Translations under genes and position numbers: made by a program
Notes under the pieces: model-generated
Database searches by the model: none
Told to the model about the DNA's origin: nothing
Seen by the model: only the letters and a program-made list of their open reading frames with translations
Part shown: piece after piece, positions 1-6,797 of the stretch
Layout of the letters: the number at the start of each line of letters is the position of its first letter
Numbering within the stretch: position 1 is the first letter of the stretch
NCBI GenBank assembly: GCA_019118905.1
Contig: DWYA01000052.1
Coordinates: 1-50,044, forward strand
Origin: Ruthenibacterium avium
Lineage (GTDB): Bacteria; Bacillota; Clostridia; Oscillospirales; Ruminococcaceae
DNA length: 50,044 nucleotides
Direction: 5' to 3'

Positions 1-754
1 CGTCCATTTGGTCGCCGGAACGTCCGCCGGAGAGCATCGCCGCCGCCATATCCAGCACCAGCGCCATGCCGCTGCCCTTCCAGTAACCGGTGGGCAGAAT
101 GCGCATGCTTTCCTCGATGGCGCCGGGGTCGCTGGTGAGATTGCCGTCCTTGTCAAAGCCGCCGGGATACGGCAGCTGTTTGCCCGCCAGACGCATCACC
201 TGCAATTTGCCGTAGGCATACTGGCTCATAGCCATATCGAGCACGATATTGCCCTCTTTGTGCGGAATGCCGATGCAGAACGGGTTGTTGCCCACGCTCG
301 GCTCCACAGAGCCCCACAGCGGCATACAGGATTCCGTATTGATCCAGCACATGCCCATAAAGCCCTCGCTGGCTGCCTGCCAAGCATAGGTGCCGCCGCG
401 CATCCAGTGGGTCGTATTGCGCAGAGCAACCATGCCGATGCCATGTTCCTTTGCCAGCGCGACAGCGCGCTTCATGCAAAATTCGGCATTCAAAATACCG
501 ATGCCCAGCCCGCCGTCGTAATGCTCGGCAGCGCCGCGGGCATTGACCAGCTGCGGGGTGCTTTTGGGGTTGACCCAGCCTTTTTTGACGTAATCGCAAA
601 AACGCGGCACACGGTTTAAGCCGTGGGAATACACGCCGTCACAGCTGGACTGCGTGTGAATTTTGGCACATTCTTCGGCTTGTTCCTCGGTTAAGCCGAC
701 ATTTAAAAACGCTTTCTTGATCGTTTCCTTGACCTGTTCAAACGGCACGCGCAT
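1..754 (-). CDS. yiaK: 2,3-diketo-L-gulonate reductase family protein (Ldh_2 superfamily), 3' end outside the window
   Basis: The reading frame starts at an ATG at 754-752 behind a strong AAGGAGG and runs off the left edge, so about 251 N-terminal residues are visible. It resembles E. coli YiaK/DlgD from memory: the start MRVPFEQVKETIKKAF, the segment GVYSHGLNRVPRF (catalytic His region of the Ldh_2 fold), HWMRGGTYAWQAASEGF and ILPTGYWKGSGMALVLDM all have direct YiaK counterparts. The family uses NADH to reduce 2-keto acids; YiaK reduces 2,3-diketo-L-gulonate to 3-keto-L-gulonate in the cytoplasm. It follows yiaL by 15 bases, the same neighbour pair as in the E. coli yia operon. Other Ldh_2 members act on malate, ureidoglycolate or cyclic imino acids, so the true substrate is inferred. 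Confidence 0.85.
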   Translation of the reverse strand, partial: MRVPFEQVKETIKKAFLNVGLTEEQAEECAKIHTQSSCDGVYSHGLNRVPRFCDYVKKGWVNPKSTPQLVNARGAAEHYDGGLGIGILNAEFCMKRAVALAKEHGIGMVALRNTTHWMRGGTYAWQAASEGFMGMCWINTESCMPLWGSVEPSVGNNPFCIGIPHKEGNIVLDMAMSQYAYGKLQVMRLAGKQLPYPGGFDKDGNLTSDPGAIEESMRILPTGYWKGSGMALVLDMAAAMLSGGRSGDQMD

Positions 755-769
755 GATAGGTTCCTCCTT

Positions 770-1252
770 TTATTTTAAGCTGTCCATTGCCACTTTTAAC
801 ACAATTTTTCGGATAGCAGCGCTTTCGCCGTTGACTTCGATGGCGGGAATATGAACATCCCACGGGAAGAACACGGCGTAGGTGCCGGGTGTCATAGCAA
901 TGCGGCTCTCTTTCGCGTTCGGGTTATTTTTATAAAAAATAATGTCGCGCGTTTCGAGCAGCTCTTCCTCCACCTCGTTGTCGCCAAGGTCGGGATACCA
1001 GCCGATTTGCTCGGGGCCGCCCGCTGCCAAGAACTGCACGTCAATATATTTGCGGTGTACCTCGGGGCGCTGATTTTCACGCGGGGCGGTGTTCTGGTCG
1101 ATGACCTGCAAAATCAGCTTGTCGCCGTCCAGCTCAAAGCGGCCCGGCTCATGGGTGGCCAGCGGCATGTCCTTTAAGCATTGAATGGCGCGCTGGAGCG
1201 CTGCGGGGTAGACCGAAAGGTCTTCGTTTGCATTGATATGGCCAACAAACAT
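770..1252 (-). CDS. yiaL: YhcH/YjgK/YiaL family protein
   Basis: This 160-residue protein matches the usual size of the YiaL family, which has a cupin-like beta fold and is often found in sugar-acid and sialic-acid operons. Typical family segments are PGRFELDGDKLILQVID, an EVHRKYIDVQFLAAG block in which the His and Glu residues are the expected metal ligands, and MTPGTYAVFFPWDVHIP near the C-terminus. The ATG at 1252 follows AGGAGGAG at an ideal distance. It sits directly upstream of yiaK and is surely co-transcribed with it. The family's biochemical role is poorly settled; a sugar-acid isomerase or mutarotase-like role is plausible. A large palindrome lies 35-74 bases upstream of the start. 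Confidence 0.85.
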   Translation of the reverse strand: MFVGHINANEDLSVYPAALQRAIQCLKDMPLATHEPGRFELDGDKLILQVIDQNTAPRENQRPEVHRKYIDVQFLAAGGPEQIGWYPDLGDNEVEEELLETRDIIFYKNNPNAKESRIAMTPGTYAVFFPWDVHIPAIEVNGESAAIRKIVLKVAMDSLK

Positions 1253-1286
1253 AAAAAACTCCTCCTATCATTGGGCGAAACTGTCA

Positions 1287-1326
1287 TTTCCCACAACTTG
1301 AATACTAGTATTTAAGTTGTGGGAAA
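1287..1326. promoter_or_regulatory. 40-bp near-perfect palindrome, candidate operator of yiaLK
   Basis: Arms TTTCCCACAACTT (1287-1299) and AAGTTGTGGGAAA (1314-1326) are perfect 13-base complements. The centre is itself the palindrome AATACTAGTATT, so only the pair 1300/1313 is unmatched. There is no T-tract on either side, which argues against a terminator. The core ATACTAGTAT resembles ATACTTGTAT at 4134-4143 in the GntR divergon, suggesting that one of the two GntR regulators binds both. Function is inferred. Confidence 0.6.
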
Positions 1327-1332
1327 AATGAA

Positions 1333-1457
1333 CGGCAAGTTTGCGCCAAAGCGACAAACTGTGCCGGAAATTCGCCTTTATTGCACGGGTTTTTGGTGAT
1401 GTGCCAAGCCCCGTTTCCCATTGCTTTCATTATAACGGCTGTATCGCGTTTTGTAAA
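1333..1457 (-). promoter_or_regulatory. Promoter region of yiaLK
   Basis: On the minus strand TTTACA (1457-1452) and TATAAT (1434-1429) are separated by 17 bases, a near-consensus sigma-A promoter. A second, weaker candidate is TTGCCG (1338-1333), whose -10 region would fall inside the 40-bp palindrome, so a repressor bound there would occlude it. The two genes therefore probably form a unit separate from the cyclase gene, with which they share strand but not close spacing. Confidence 0.55.
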
Positions 1458-1485
1458 GATGGAGATGCAAAGGCGTTTACAGGGT

Positions 1486-1516
1486 TTCCCACCGGACGAA
1501 CGCCGTCCGGCGGGAA
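1486..1516 (-). terminator. GC-rich hairpin after the cyclase gene
   Basis: TTCCCACCGGAC and GTCCGGCGGGAA form a 12-bp stem with one wobble pair and a 7-base loop, ten bases past the cyclase stop codon. No U-tract follows on the minus strand, so it may stabilise the mRNA end or act as a weak terminator. Confidence 0.45.
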
Positions 1517-1525
1517 GCGCAAATC

Positions 1526-2215
1526 TTATTCGGAGAACTCAGACAAGCCCTCGATGGCGTATGCACGCACCGGGCAGGAGTCCAGACCCATGATGGGCAG
1601 CGGAGCATAGCTCATGAAGAATACACGTTTCTCCAGCAGCTCGAGGTTTTTGAGCACCTCCAAGAAGATGATGTTTTCTGCCAGCAGAATATCGTGGAAG
1701 GGCTTTACGTCCTCGTTGCAGTTCTCGATGGAAACGCCGTCGCCGAAGCCGACTGCCTTTGCCTTGTGGTCGCGGAACCACTCAGCGGTTTCACCGTTGA
1801 CAAACAGGCGCTTGTCCTTCTCGGTGTTGGTGTCGGGGGTAAACGGAGTCAGCTTGTAGGGGCTGTCGATGATAACGATGTCTCCCTCTTTCATCCAATC
1901 GCCGCAGGCACGGTCAAGGTCGGCCTTGGTGATGTGGGTGTTCGGCTCTTTAAAGTCGAAGCTGACATAAATTGCGCGGCCCATGAAGGTGGTCAAGGGC
2001 AGCTCTGCCACGCTGGGCCATGTATCATCGTGATGATACGGGCACTCGGCATGGGTGCCGAGGTGGCTGGTGAGGTCCATGATGGTGTGGAAATCGGGGA
2101 TGGGGCCGCCGGTGTTGAAGCGATACAGATGGCAGCGGCGGGTTTCCGTTGCGGGGTCGAGTGCCTTGGTCAAGTCGATGACGCGCAGGCCGTTCAAATC
2201 ATAAACAGGATTCAT
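1526..2215 (-). CDS. Cyclase family metal-dependent hydrolase (kynurenine formamidase-like fold)
   Basis: The 229-residue product belongs to the cyclase family (Pfam Cyclase), whose members are Zn/Mn-dependent amidohydrolases such as kynurenine formamidase, isatin hydrolase and some cyclic-imide or lactone hydrolases. The metal-binding signature is seen as SHLGTHAECPYHH; the usual HxGTHxDxPxH has Asp where this protein has Glu. The VIDLTKALDP start and the late FLEVLKNLELLEK segment are also family traits. The ATG at 2215 follows AGAAAGGAG. Between the ketopantoate-reductase-like gene and yiaLK, it most likely opens or closes a ring or amide in the same catabolic route. Kynurenine breakdown is unlikely because no other kyn gene is nearby. 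The substrate is unknown. Confidence 0.8.
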   Translation of the reverse strand: MNPVYDLNGLRVIDLTKALDPATETRRCHLYRFNTGGPIPDFHTIMDLTSHLGTHAECPYHHDDTWPSVAELPLTTFMGRAIYVSFDFKEPNTHITKADLDRACGDWMKEGDIVIIDSPYKLTPFTPDTNTEKDKRLFVNGETAEWFRDHKAKAVGFGDGVSIENCNEDVKPFHDILLAENIIFLEVLKNLELLEKRVFFMSYAPLPIMGLDSCPVRAYAIEGLSEFSE

Positions 2216-2325
2216 AGTAGATTACTCCTTTCTAAAATAACTCGAAAGCAAATGCGCTTTGCCGCGCAAAACACATTTGCCCTGAATTCCAACAAAGCAT
2301 CCCTGCCGGGACGGTACAAGGGCTT

Positions 2326-3249
2326 TTAGCCCTGATAATTCACGCGGTTTTCCATCGCGTGTACCATCTTTACAATAAACTCGTGGCTGGGTGCGGGCAC
2401 GCCGTTGCGGTGGGATGCGCTCACCACAGCGCCGCTGATGGTGTCCACCTCTGTGCGGCGGCCGTCGCGCAGGTCGGCATAGATAGAGGTATAGCCGTCA
2501 TGCGAATTTTTGAGCAGTGCGCGGATTTCGCCCAGAATTTCCTCCACGTCGAAGCCCATGCCGTCGCCGTTGGCAACCGCCACAGCCTCGCGCACCAGAC
2601 GCTCGCACAGCCACCAGCCGTTTTCATCGTCCATCATATAGCCGATTTTGGTTTGCAGAACGCCGGTCAGCGCGCTGACGGAAACATTGGTAAACAGCTT
2701 GTGCCAGATGAGCTTTTGCACATTTTCAGAGATTTCGCAGTCCATGCCGCCCGCTTTGAATGCCTCGGCAATGGGGGCAAGACGTGCATTGTCGCCCGTG
2801 AGTGCGCCGATGCAGGTAATGCCGCTGCCGCCGTGGTTGACGCAGCCGGGTTCGGGATAAGAAGCATTGTGCTGTGTGGTGCCGATGACAATGCGCTCGG
2901 GCGCAACAAACTCACGCAGAATTTCGTCGTGGCCTGCACCGTTCTGCAAGGTCATCACATAGGTGTTTTCGCCAATCATGGGCTTCGCTGCCGCCAAAGC
3001 TGCGCGAGAAAACAGCGATTTGACAAACAAAATCACGAGGTCCTGTTCGCCCAAGCCGTCGTAGCCGGTGGCTGCGCCGGGGGTGACATGCGTTTCGCTG
3101 CCGTCTTTTTCCCGAATGCGGATGCCGTCCTTTTGAATGGCTTCAATTTTTGCGCTGTCGGTGTCGATCAGCGTGACCTCGTTCGCGCGGGACAAGTAGC
3201 CGCCAATCAGCGAACCCATTGCACCTGCACCGATGACTGCGATTTTCAT
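2326..3249 (-). CDS. 2-dehydropantoate 2-reductase family protein (ApbA/PanE)
   Basis: The 307-residue protein begins MKIAVIGAGAMGSLIGGYL, the NADP-binding Rossmann motif GxGxxG, and has the C-terminal helical ApbA_C domain including KLIWHKLFTNVSVSALTGV, which carries the conserved catalytic Lys region. The length fits PanE. The start at 3249 is chosen because the glycine-rich motif follows at once and AGAAAGGTG precedes it. PanE reduces ketopantoate to pantoate in CoA synthesis, but no panB or panC is nearby and this gene sits in a GntR-controlled catabolic cluster. Reduction of another 2-keto acid is therefore more likely. It lies 77 bases downstream of the GntR gene. Confidence 0.85.
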   Translation of the reverse strand: MKIAVIGAGAMGSLIGGYLSRANEVTLIDTDSAKIEAIQKDGIRIREKDGSETHVTPGAATGYDGLGEQDLVILFVKSLFSRAALAAAKPMIGENTYVMTLQNGAGHDEILREFVAPERIVIGTTQHNASYPEPGCVNHGGSGITCIGALTGDNARLAPIAEAFKAGGMDCEISENVQKLIWHKLFTNVSVSALTGVLQTKIGYMMDDENGWWLCERLVREAVAVANGDGMGFDVEEILGEIRALLKNSHDGYTSIYADLRDGRRTEVDTISGAVVSASHRNGVPAPSHEFIVKMVHAMENRVNYQG

Positions 3250-3326
3250 AAAAAAACAACACCTTTCTATTTTTACAACTAATGATAGCCCAATTGCGAA
3301 ACGCAAACAATGTGCCGTACAAAGCC

Positions 3327-4037
3327 CTACCGAGCGGGCAGAGGGTAGGCTCCCTCAAAAAAGCTTGGCTTTTGCTCCTGCGCAACGCTGAGACAATCCA
3401 GCGTGTGGAGATAGTGGCGCTCCAGCAAAGCCATGGCTTGGTCGGCATTTTTACGGCGCACGGCAGCGAACAAATCAGCGTGTTCGCTGACAATGGTGCG
3501 GTAAAGCTCCTGCAAATGGGAAAGCGCCTGCACCCGCACAACATCTGCACAAGCGATGGAAAGCGCCTGCCACACATCGCTCAAACCCGCACTTTTGTAG
3601 AGTGTCTGATGAAACGCGGCATCCAGCGCGGCAAGCTCGCGGTAGTTTTCCGCGCCAAGGCAAAAATACTGCCGGTTGATATTGCTTTCCAGCTCAAAAA
3701 ACATGTCGTTTTCAAACCCGGTTCTGCAAACCTGCTCCATCACCGCGCGGCCCAAATGCACTTTCATAAAAATGCCCTGCTGCACACGGTTTGCCGAAAT
3801 GGGAGCTACCATTGTGCCCTTTTGCGGCACGGCACACATTAAGCCTTCCTCGTCCAACCGGGCAAAAGCATCGTGCACCGGGGTTCGGCTGACGCCCAGC
3901 ATCTGCGCCATCATCGCTTCACTCAGCTGCGTGTGCGGCGGCAAGATCAGCTCCAGCAAATTCTGCCGAATCATCTGATAGGTATATTCCCGCGTATCCT
4001 GCCCCGGCGTTTGCGGCTGCAAAAACAACTCTCTCAT
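3327..4037 (-). CDS. GntR family regulator, FCD subfamily (leftward operon)
   Basis: The product has 236 residues. The N-terminal winged helix is recognised by LSEAMMAQMLGVSRTPVHDA and DEEGLMCAVPQKG, and the C-terminal all-helical FCD domain carries the acidic and His residues that bind a metal and an organic acid ligand in this subfamily (for example FHQTL and SEHADLFAAVRR). The ATG at 4037 is preferred over an in-frame GTG at 4046 because AGGAG lies 10 bases before it but touches the GTG. It is the first gene of the leftward set and faces a second FCD regulator across a shared 297-base promoter region. It probably senses a sugar acid or related carboxylate and controls the neighbouring genes. 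Confidence 0.88.
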   Translation of the reverse strand: MRELFLQPQTPGQDTREYTYQMIRQNLLELILPPHTQLSEAMMAQMLGVSRTPVHDAFARLDEEGLMCAVPQKGTMVAPISANRVQQGIFMKVHLGRAVMEQVCRTGFENDMFFELESNINRQYFCLGAENYRELAALDAAFHQTLYKSAGLSDVWQALSIACADVVRVQALSHLQELYRTIVSEHADLFAAVRRKNADQAMALLERHYLHTLDCLSVAQEQKPSFFEGAYPLPAR

Positions 4038-4081
4038 TCCCTGCACACTCCTGCTTCAGCCTTTTAAGCCTCTATGTTAAT

Positions 4082-4111
4082 AATATAACGCACAAAACAG
4101 GAAATTGGCAA
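4082..4111 (-). promoter_or_regulatory. Promoter of the leftward GntR operon
   Basis: Minus-strand TTGCCA (4111-4106) and TATATT (4087-4082) are 18 bases apart, about 45 bases upstream of the GntR start. A candidate operator palindrome lies just upstream at 4133-4144. Confidence 0.5.
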
Positions 4112-4132
4112 GTATCTTTTGCGCCATTTAAG

Positions 4133-4144
4133 CATACTTGTATG
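4133..4144. promoter_or_regulatory. Candidate GntR operator in the divergent promoter region
   Basis: CATACTTGTATG is a 12-base palindrome with core ATACTTGTAT, close to ATACTAGTAT at the centre of the 1287-1326 palindrome. The half-site AACATA recurs, as TATGTTA at 4141-4147, AACATAG at 4253-4259 and AACATAC at 4306-4312, so several binding positions may cover both promoters. Assignment to either GntR protein is inferred. Confidence 0.45.
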
Positions 4145-4220
4145 TTAGCACCTTTCCCAAAAAGAATCAATAAGAAAATTGGCTTTTAGGAAAATTAAAT
4201 AAACATTTGTAAAAAAACTA

Positions 4221-4249
4221 TTGATTTCTGTCGAAAAGTGTGTTATTTT
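4221..4249 (+). promoter_or_regulatory. Promoter of the rightward GntR gene
   Basis: TTGATT (4221-4226) and TATTTT (4244-4249) are separated by 17 bases. The predicted transcript begins near 4256, leaving an 80-base leader with a hairpin followed by a T-rich run (4260-4298). Confidence 0.45.
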
Positions 4250-4259
4250 AGAAACATAG

Positions 4260-4298
4260 TCATCCACATGCGCCGATAAGGCGCTTTCTTTTGGATGA
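4260..4298 (+). terminator. Leader hairpin, possible attenuator ahead of the second GntR gene
   Basis: GCGCC and GGCGC pair around a GATAA loop (4270-4284), followed by TTTCTTTT. An outer pair TCATCC/GGATGA (4260-4265 and 4293-4298) would take the T-tract into a larger stem. The two folds could compete, but the inner stem is short. Confidence 0.3.
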
Positions 4299-4334
4299 TT
4301 TTGGTAACATACAACCGAAAGGGTGTAAGGCGGC

Positions 4335-5063
4335 ATGAAACAACGCACCTCGACACCAAGGCCGTCCGATTTGGCGCGAAAAGATATTTTTCAAACGCTG
4401 CGGGCTAACATTTTGTCGTGTGATTTCAAGCCCGGTGAAGCGCTGAGTGAAAACGCGCTGGCCGCCGCCTTCGGCGTCAGCCGCACGCCGGTGCGCGACG
4501 CCTTGGCAAAGCTTTCCGCTTGTGGCTTGATTGATACTTTTCCACAGCGCGGCAGCGCCGTTTCCATGATTTCACACAGCCGTGTGAGAGAGCTGGCGTT
4601 TATGCGGGCCGTTTTGGAAAAAGCGGTGATTCGTCAAGCGGTAGAGGCCTATTCGCCGGAGCTTCAAGAGGAGCTTGCAACGATTTTAAGCGTTCAGGAA
4701 TCCTGCTGCAAAAGCGGCGACATCTTGCAGTTTCTTTACAAGGAGCTCGATTTTTACAAGCAGTTTTATCTTTGCTGCGGCCGCTTGGCCGTTTGGCAGA
4801 CCTATCGCTGGCTTTGGTCAGACGCGCTGCGCGTTCGGTTTTTAAGCCTGCAAACTTTCCACTATCATCAATCCCCCTCACGCGCTATGGGCAGCGACCA
4901 CTGGCTGGCTGCGGGGCGAATGCTTTTGGACGCTTTTTCGTGCCGCGATGTTTGTGCATGTGAACGTCTTGTCGGCGATAATATTGATGAATTCGTCCGC
5001 GATGCACAGCGGCTGAGGGACTTGTTTCCCCATTATTTCGCGCCGGAGCCCCGGCTCGTATAG
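4335..5063 (+). CDS. GntR family regulator, FCD subfamily (rightward operon)
   Basis: The 242-residue protein has an N-terminal GntR winged helix (KDIFQTLRANILSCDFKPGE, then LSENALAAAFGVSRTPVRDA) and a C-terminal FCD-like ligand domain. It differs clearly from the GntR protein at 3327-4037, so they are two regulators of one locus and not a recent duplication. It is read away from that gene and toward the transporter and hydantoinase genes. A pair of FCD regulators facing each other suggests control by two metabolites of the same pathway, or cross-regulation. The FCD half is less typical than in the first regulator, with few of the usual His ligands apparent. Confidence 0.85.
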   Translation: MKQRTSTPRPSDLARKDIFQTLRANILSCDFKPGEALSENALAAAFGVSRTPVRDALAKLSACGLIDTFPQRGSAVSMISHSRVRELAFMRAVLEKAVIRQAVEAYSPELQEELATILSVQESCCKSGDILQFLYKELDFYKQFYLCCGRLAVWQTYRWLWSDALRVRFLSLQTFHYHQSPSRAMGSDHWLAAGRMLLDAFSCRDVCACERLVGDNIDEFVRDAQRLRDLFPHYFAPEPRLV

Positions 5064-5067
5064 CGCA

Positions 5068-5119
5068 TTTCTGAAAATTTTGACTTTTCAGAAATTTTCA
5101 AGGCAAACGTTTGTTTGCC
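5068..5119 (+). repeat. Two hairpins after the second GntR gene; one shares a 23-nt motif with 48767-48784
   Basis: TTTCTGAAAA (5068-5077) and TTTTCAGAAA (5085-5094) form a 10-bp stem followed by TTTT; GGCAAAC and GTTTGCC (5102-5119) form a second. The stretch from TGAAAATTT to CTTTTCAGAAA at 5072-5094 differs by one base from the right end of the element at 48630-48789. It may be a solo remnant of that repeat family now working as a terminator. Confidence 0.45.
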
Positions 5120-5184
5120 CCCCTAAATTTGCCACCAATTATCCGCGCATGGATGAAGGATTTGAAAAACGAGGAGGTTTTGTT

Positions 5185-6567
5185 GTGGAGATTTTAATTG
5201 GTGTATTGTTGCTTCTCACATTCTTCGGCCTTGCCTACTACTGTATTAAAGGCCACAACCTGATGATCGGCTTCTTGGTCATCACCATCATTTGGACGGT
5301 GCTGCCGCTGGTGGGCACACTGTTCGCAAGCCCGGAATTCCTGGCTGAAAACGAAGTTTTGCGCTTCGACAGCCTGGAGGGTCTGATCGCGACCCTGAAC
5401 GACATTTATCAGTCTGCACCCGAAGGCTGGGGCACCACGCTGGTAAACGTTTGCTGGGGCGCATGGTTTGGCCGCGTTTTGATGGAAACCGGCATCGCTT
5501 CCACCCTCATCCGCAAAACGGTTGAGCTGGGCGGCGACCGTCCCGTCATCACAATGGCTCTTTTGAACGTCGTTACCGCAATCATCTTTACCGCTATGAC
5601 TGGTGCAGGCCCCGTTATCGCTATCGGCGTTATCGTTCTGCCCATCTTGATGAGCCTTGGCATCCCCAAGGGCATCGCCCTGTTCTCCTTCATGGAGTCC
5701 GTTGCGGCCGGTATCTACCTGAACCCGGTTAACTTCGCACAGTATCGTGCATTCTTTGTGGACGTTGACGAAATGCCCGATTTCAACCTCAGCTGGTACT
5801 TTGGCCGTTGGGGCATCTGGGCACTGCTGATTGCTCTGGTTTTGACCACCGTCATCGCAGGCTTCGCACTGTCTCGCTCCAAGACTTCTCACGCTTGGGC
5901 GGCTTCCGCTCCGAGCGGCGAGGTGAAGGACGCTCCGTTCTACACCTTGATTCTGCCCATCGTTCCCGTTGTTTTGAACATTGCTTTGAAGTTCTCCGTT
6001 ATCGGCGGTTTCGTCATCGCGGGCTTTGCAGCACTGTTCCTGTGCGGCAAAATGAAGGGCGGCTTCGTGGCAAACTGCCAGCTCGTAAACAAACTGTACT
6101 ATGACGGCGTGGTGGACACCGCTCCGCTGGTTGGCTTCTTGCTGACTCTGCCTATGTTCAACAAGGTTGCTTCCTTGGCTTCCCCGTACTTCAAGTCGGT
6201 TCTCGGCTCTGTCATGCCGCGCACCGAGCTGGTTGTGTGCATCGTGTTCGCTATCCTGGCTGCTCTGGGCCTGTTCCGCGGCCCGCTGACGCTGGTTGGC
6301 TGCGGCGCTGCCACCCTGGGCGTTTTGTCCAACGTTGCTACCTTCTCGGTACCCTTCCTGTACTGCGTGTTCGCAATCCCCACCATCACCGGCAACATCG
6401 GTTCCTGCATCACGCAGAGCTGGGTTGCTTGGGGCCTTGCTTACACCAAGGTTGAGTCCAAGGATTATCTGAAGCTTTCCATCCCCACCACTTATATCAT
6501 TTCGGCAGTGCTGTATGTACTGACCATGCTTACCATGAGCGGCTTGGGCGAAGCTTGGATCAAATAA
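5185..6567 (+). CDS. Multi-spanning organic-anion transporter, ion-transporter (CitMHS/GntP-like) superfamily
   Basis: The 460-residue protein is strongly hydrophobic with about 11-12 membrane segments. The arrangement TTLVNVCWGAWFGRVLMETG, then GDRPVITMALLNVV and the glycine-rich re-entrant TGAGPVIAIGVIVLPILMS, is typical of the ion transporter superfamily that includes citrate and gluconate carriers. The GTG at 5185 is chosen as the start because GAGGAGG lies 8 bases upstream; the upstream in-frame codons are not membrane-like. It stands between a GntR regulator and the hydantoinase, so it probably imports the substrate of this locus, likely a carboxylate. The exact family could not be fixed by eye, and substrate is inferred only from context. 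Confidence 0.75.
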   Translation: MEILIGVLLLLTFFGLAYYCIKGHNLMIGFLVITIIWTVLPLVGTLFASPEFLAENEVLRFDSLEGLIATLNDIYQSAPEGWGTTLVNVCWGAWFGRVLMETGIASTLIRKTVELGGDRPVITMALLNVVTAIIFTAMTGAGPVIAIGVIVLPILMSLGIPKGIALFSFMESVAAGIYLNPVNFAQYRAFFVDVDEMPDFNLSWYFGRWGIWALLIALVLTTVIAGFALSRSKTSHAWAASAPSGEVKDAPFYTLILPIVPVVLNIALKFSVIGGFVIAGFAALFLCGKMKGGFVANCQLVNKLYYDGVVDTAPLVGFLLTLPMFNKVASLASPYFKSVLGSVMPRTELVVCIVFAILAALGLFRGPLTLVGCGAATLGVLSNVATFSVPFLYCVFAIPTITGNIGSCITQSWVAWGLAYTKVESKDYLKLSIPTTYIISAVLYVLTMLTMSGLGEAWIK

Positions 6568-6633
6568 AAGGTTTTCAAAACACAGCTGCAAAACGGTTCC
6601 CCCGTTGAAAAAGCTGTACGATTTATGCGTGGA

Positions 6634-6677
6634 TTTCAAATGCGCTGTTATCTCGCCGATAACAGCGCATTTTGAAA
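6634..6677 (+). other. Strong hairpin between the transporter and hydantoinase genes
   Basis: A stem of about 19 bp with one bulged T pairs 6634-6652 with 6658-6677 around a 5-base loop; it contains the pair GCGCTGTTATC/GATAACAGCGC. No T-tract follows, so it is more likely an mRNA stability or processing element than a terminator. The 230-base gap has no convincing gene and no clear promoter. Confidence 0.5.
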
Positions 6678-6797
6678 ATAACGTGCCTTTGCTTTGCGCA
6701 TATTGCGCTGCAAAATCTTATTTTTGTGAGCATCCCTATGAAAATTGGGGAATGATACTTTTATCCCACTATCAAGATTGCATCAGGAGGAACTACC

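Noticed and set aside
1287..1326. The 40-bp palindrome as a terminator
   Set aside because: Neither strand has a T-tract after it and it lies upstream of yiaL at operator distance.
2326..3249. The PanE-like gene as part of CoA synthesis
   Set aside because: No panB, panC or coaX neighbours are present and the gene sits in a GntR-controlled catabolic set, so the panE symbol was withheld.
4145..4348. A 67-codon minus-strand frame in the GntR divergon
   Set aside because: No ribosome site or family match, and it overlaps promoter elements and the start of the rightward gene.
5194..6639. A 481-codon open frame on the minus strand opposite the transporter gene
   Set aside because: It is composed of charged, low-complexity residues with no domain and lies opposite a convincing membrane protein.
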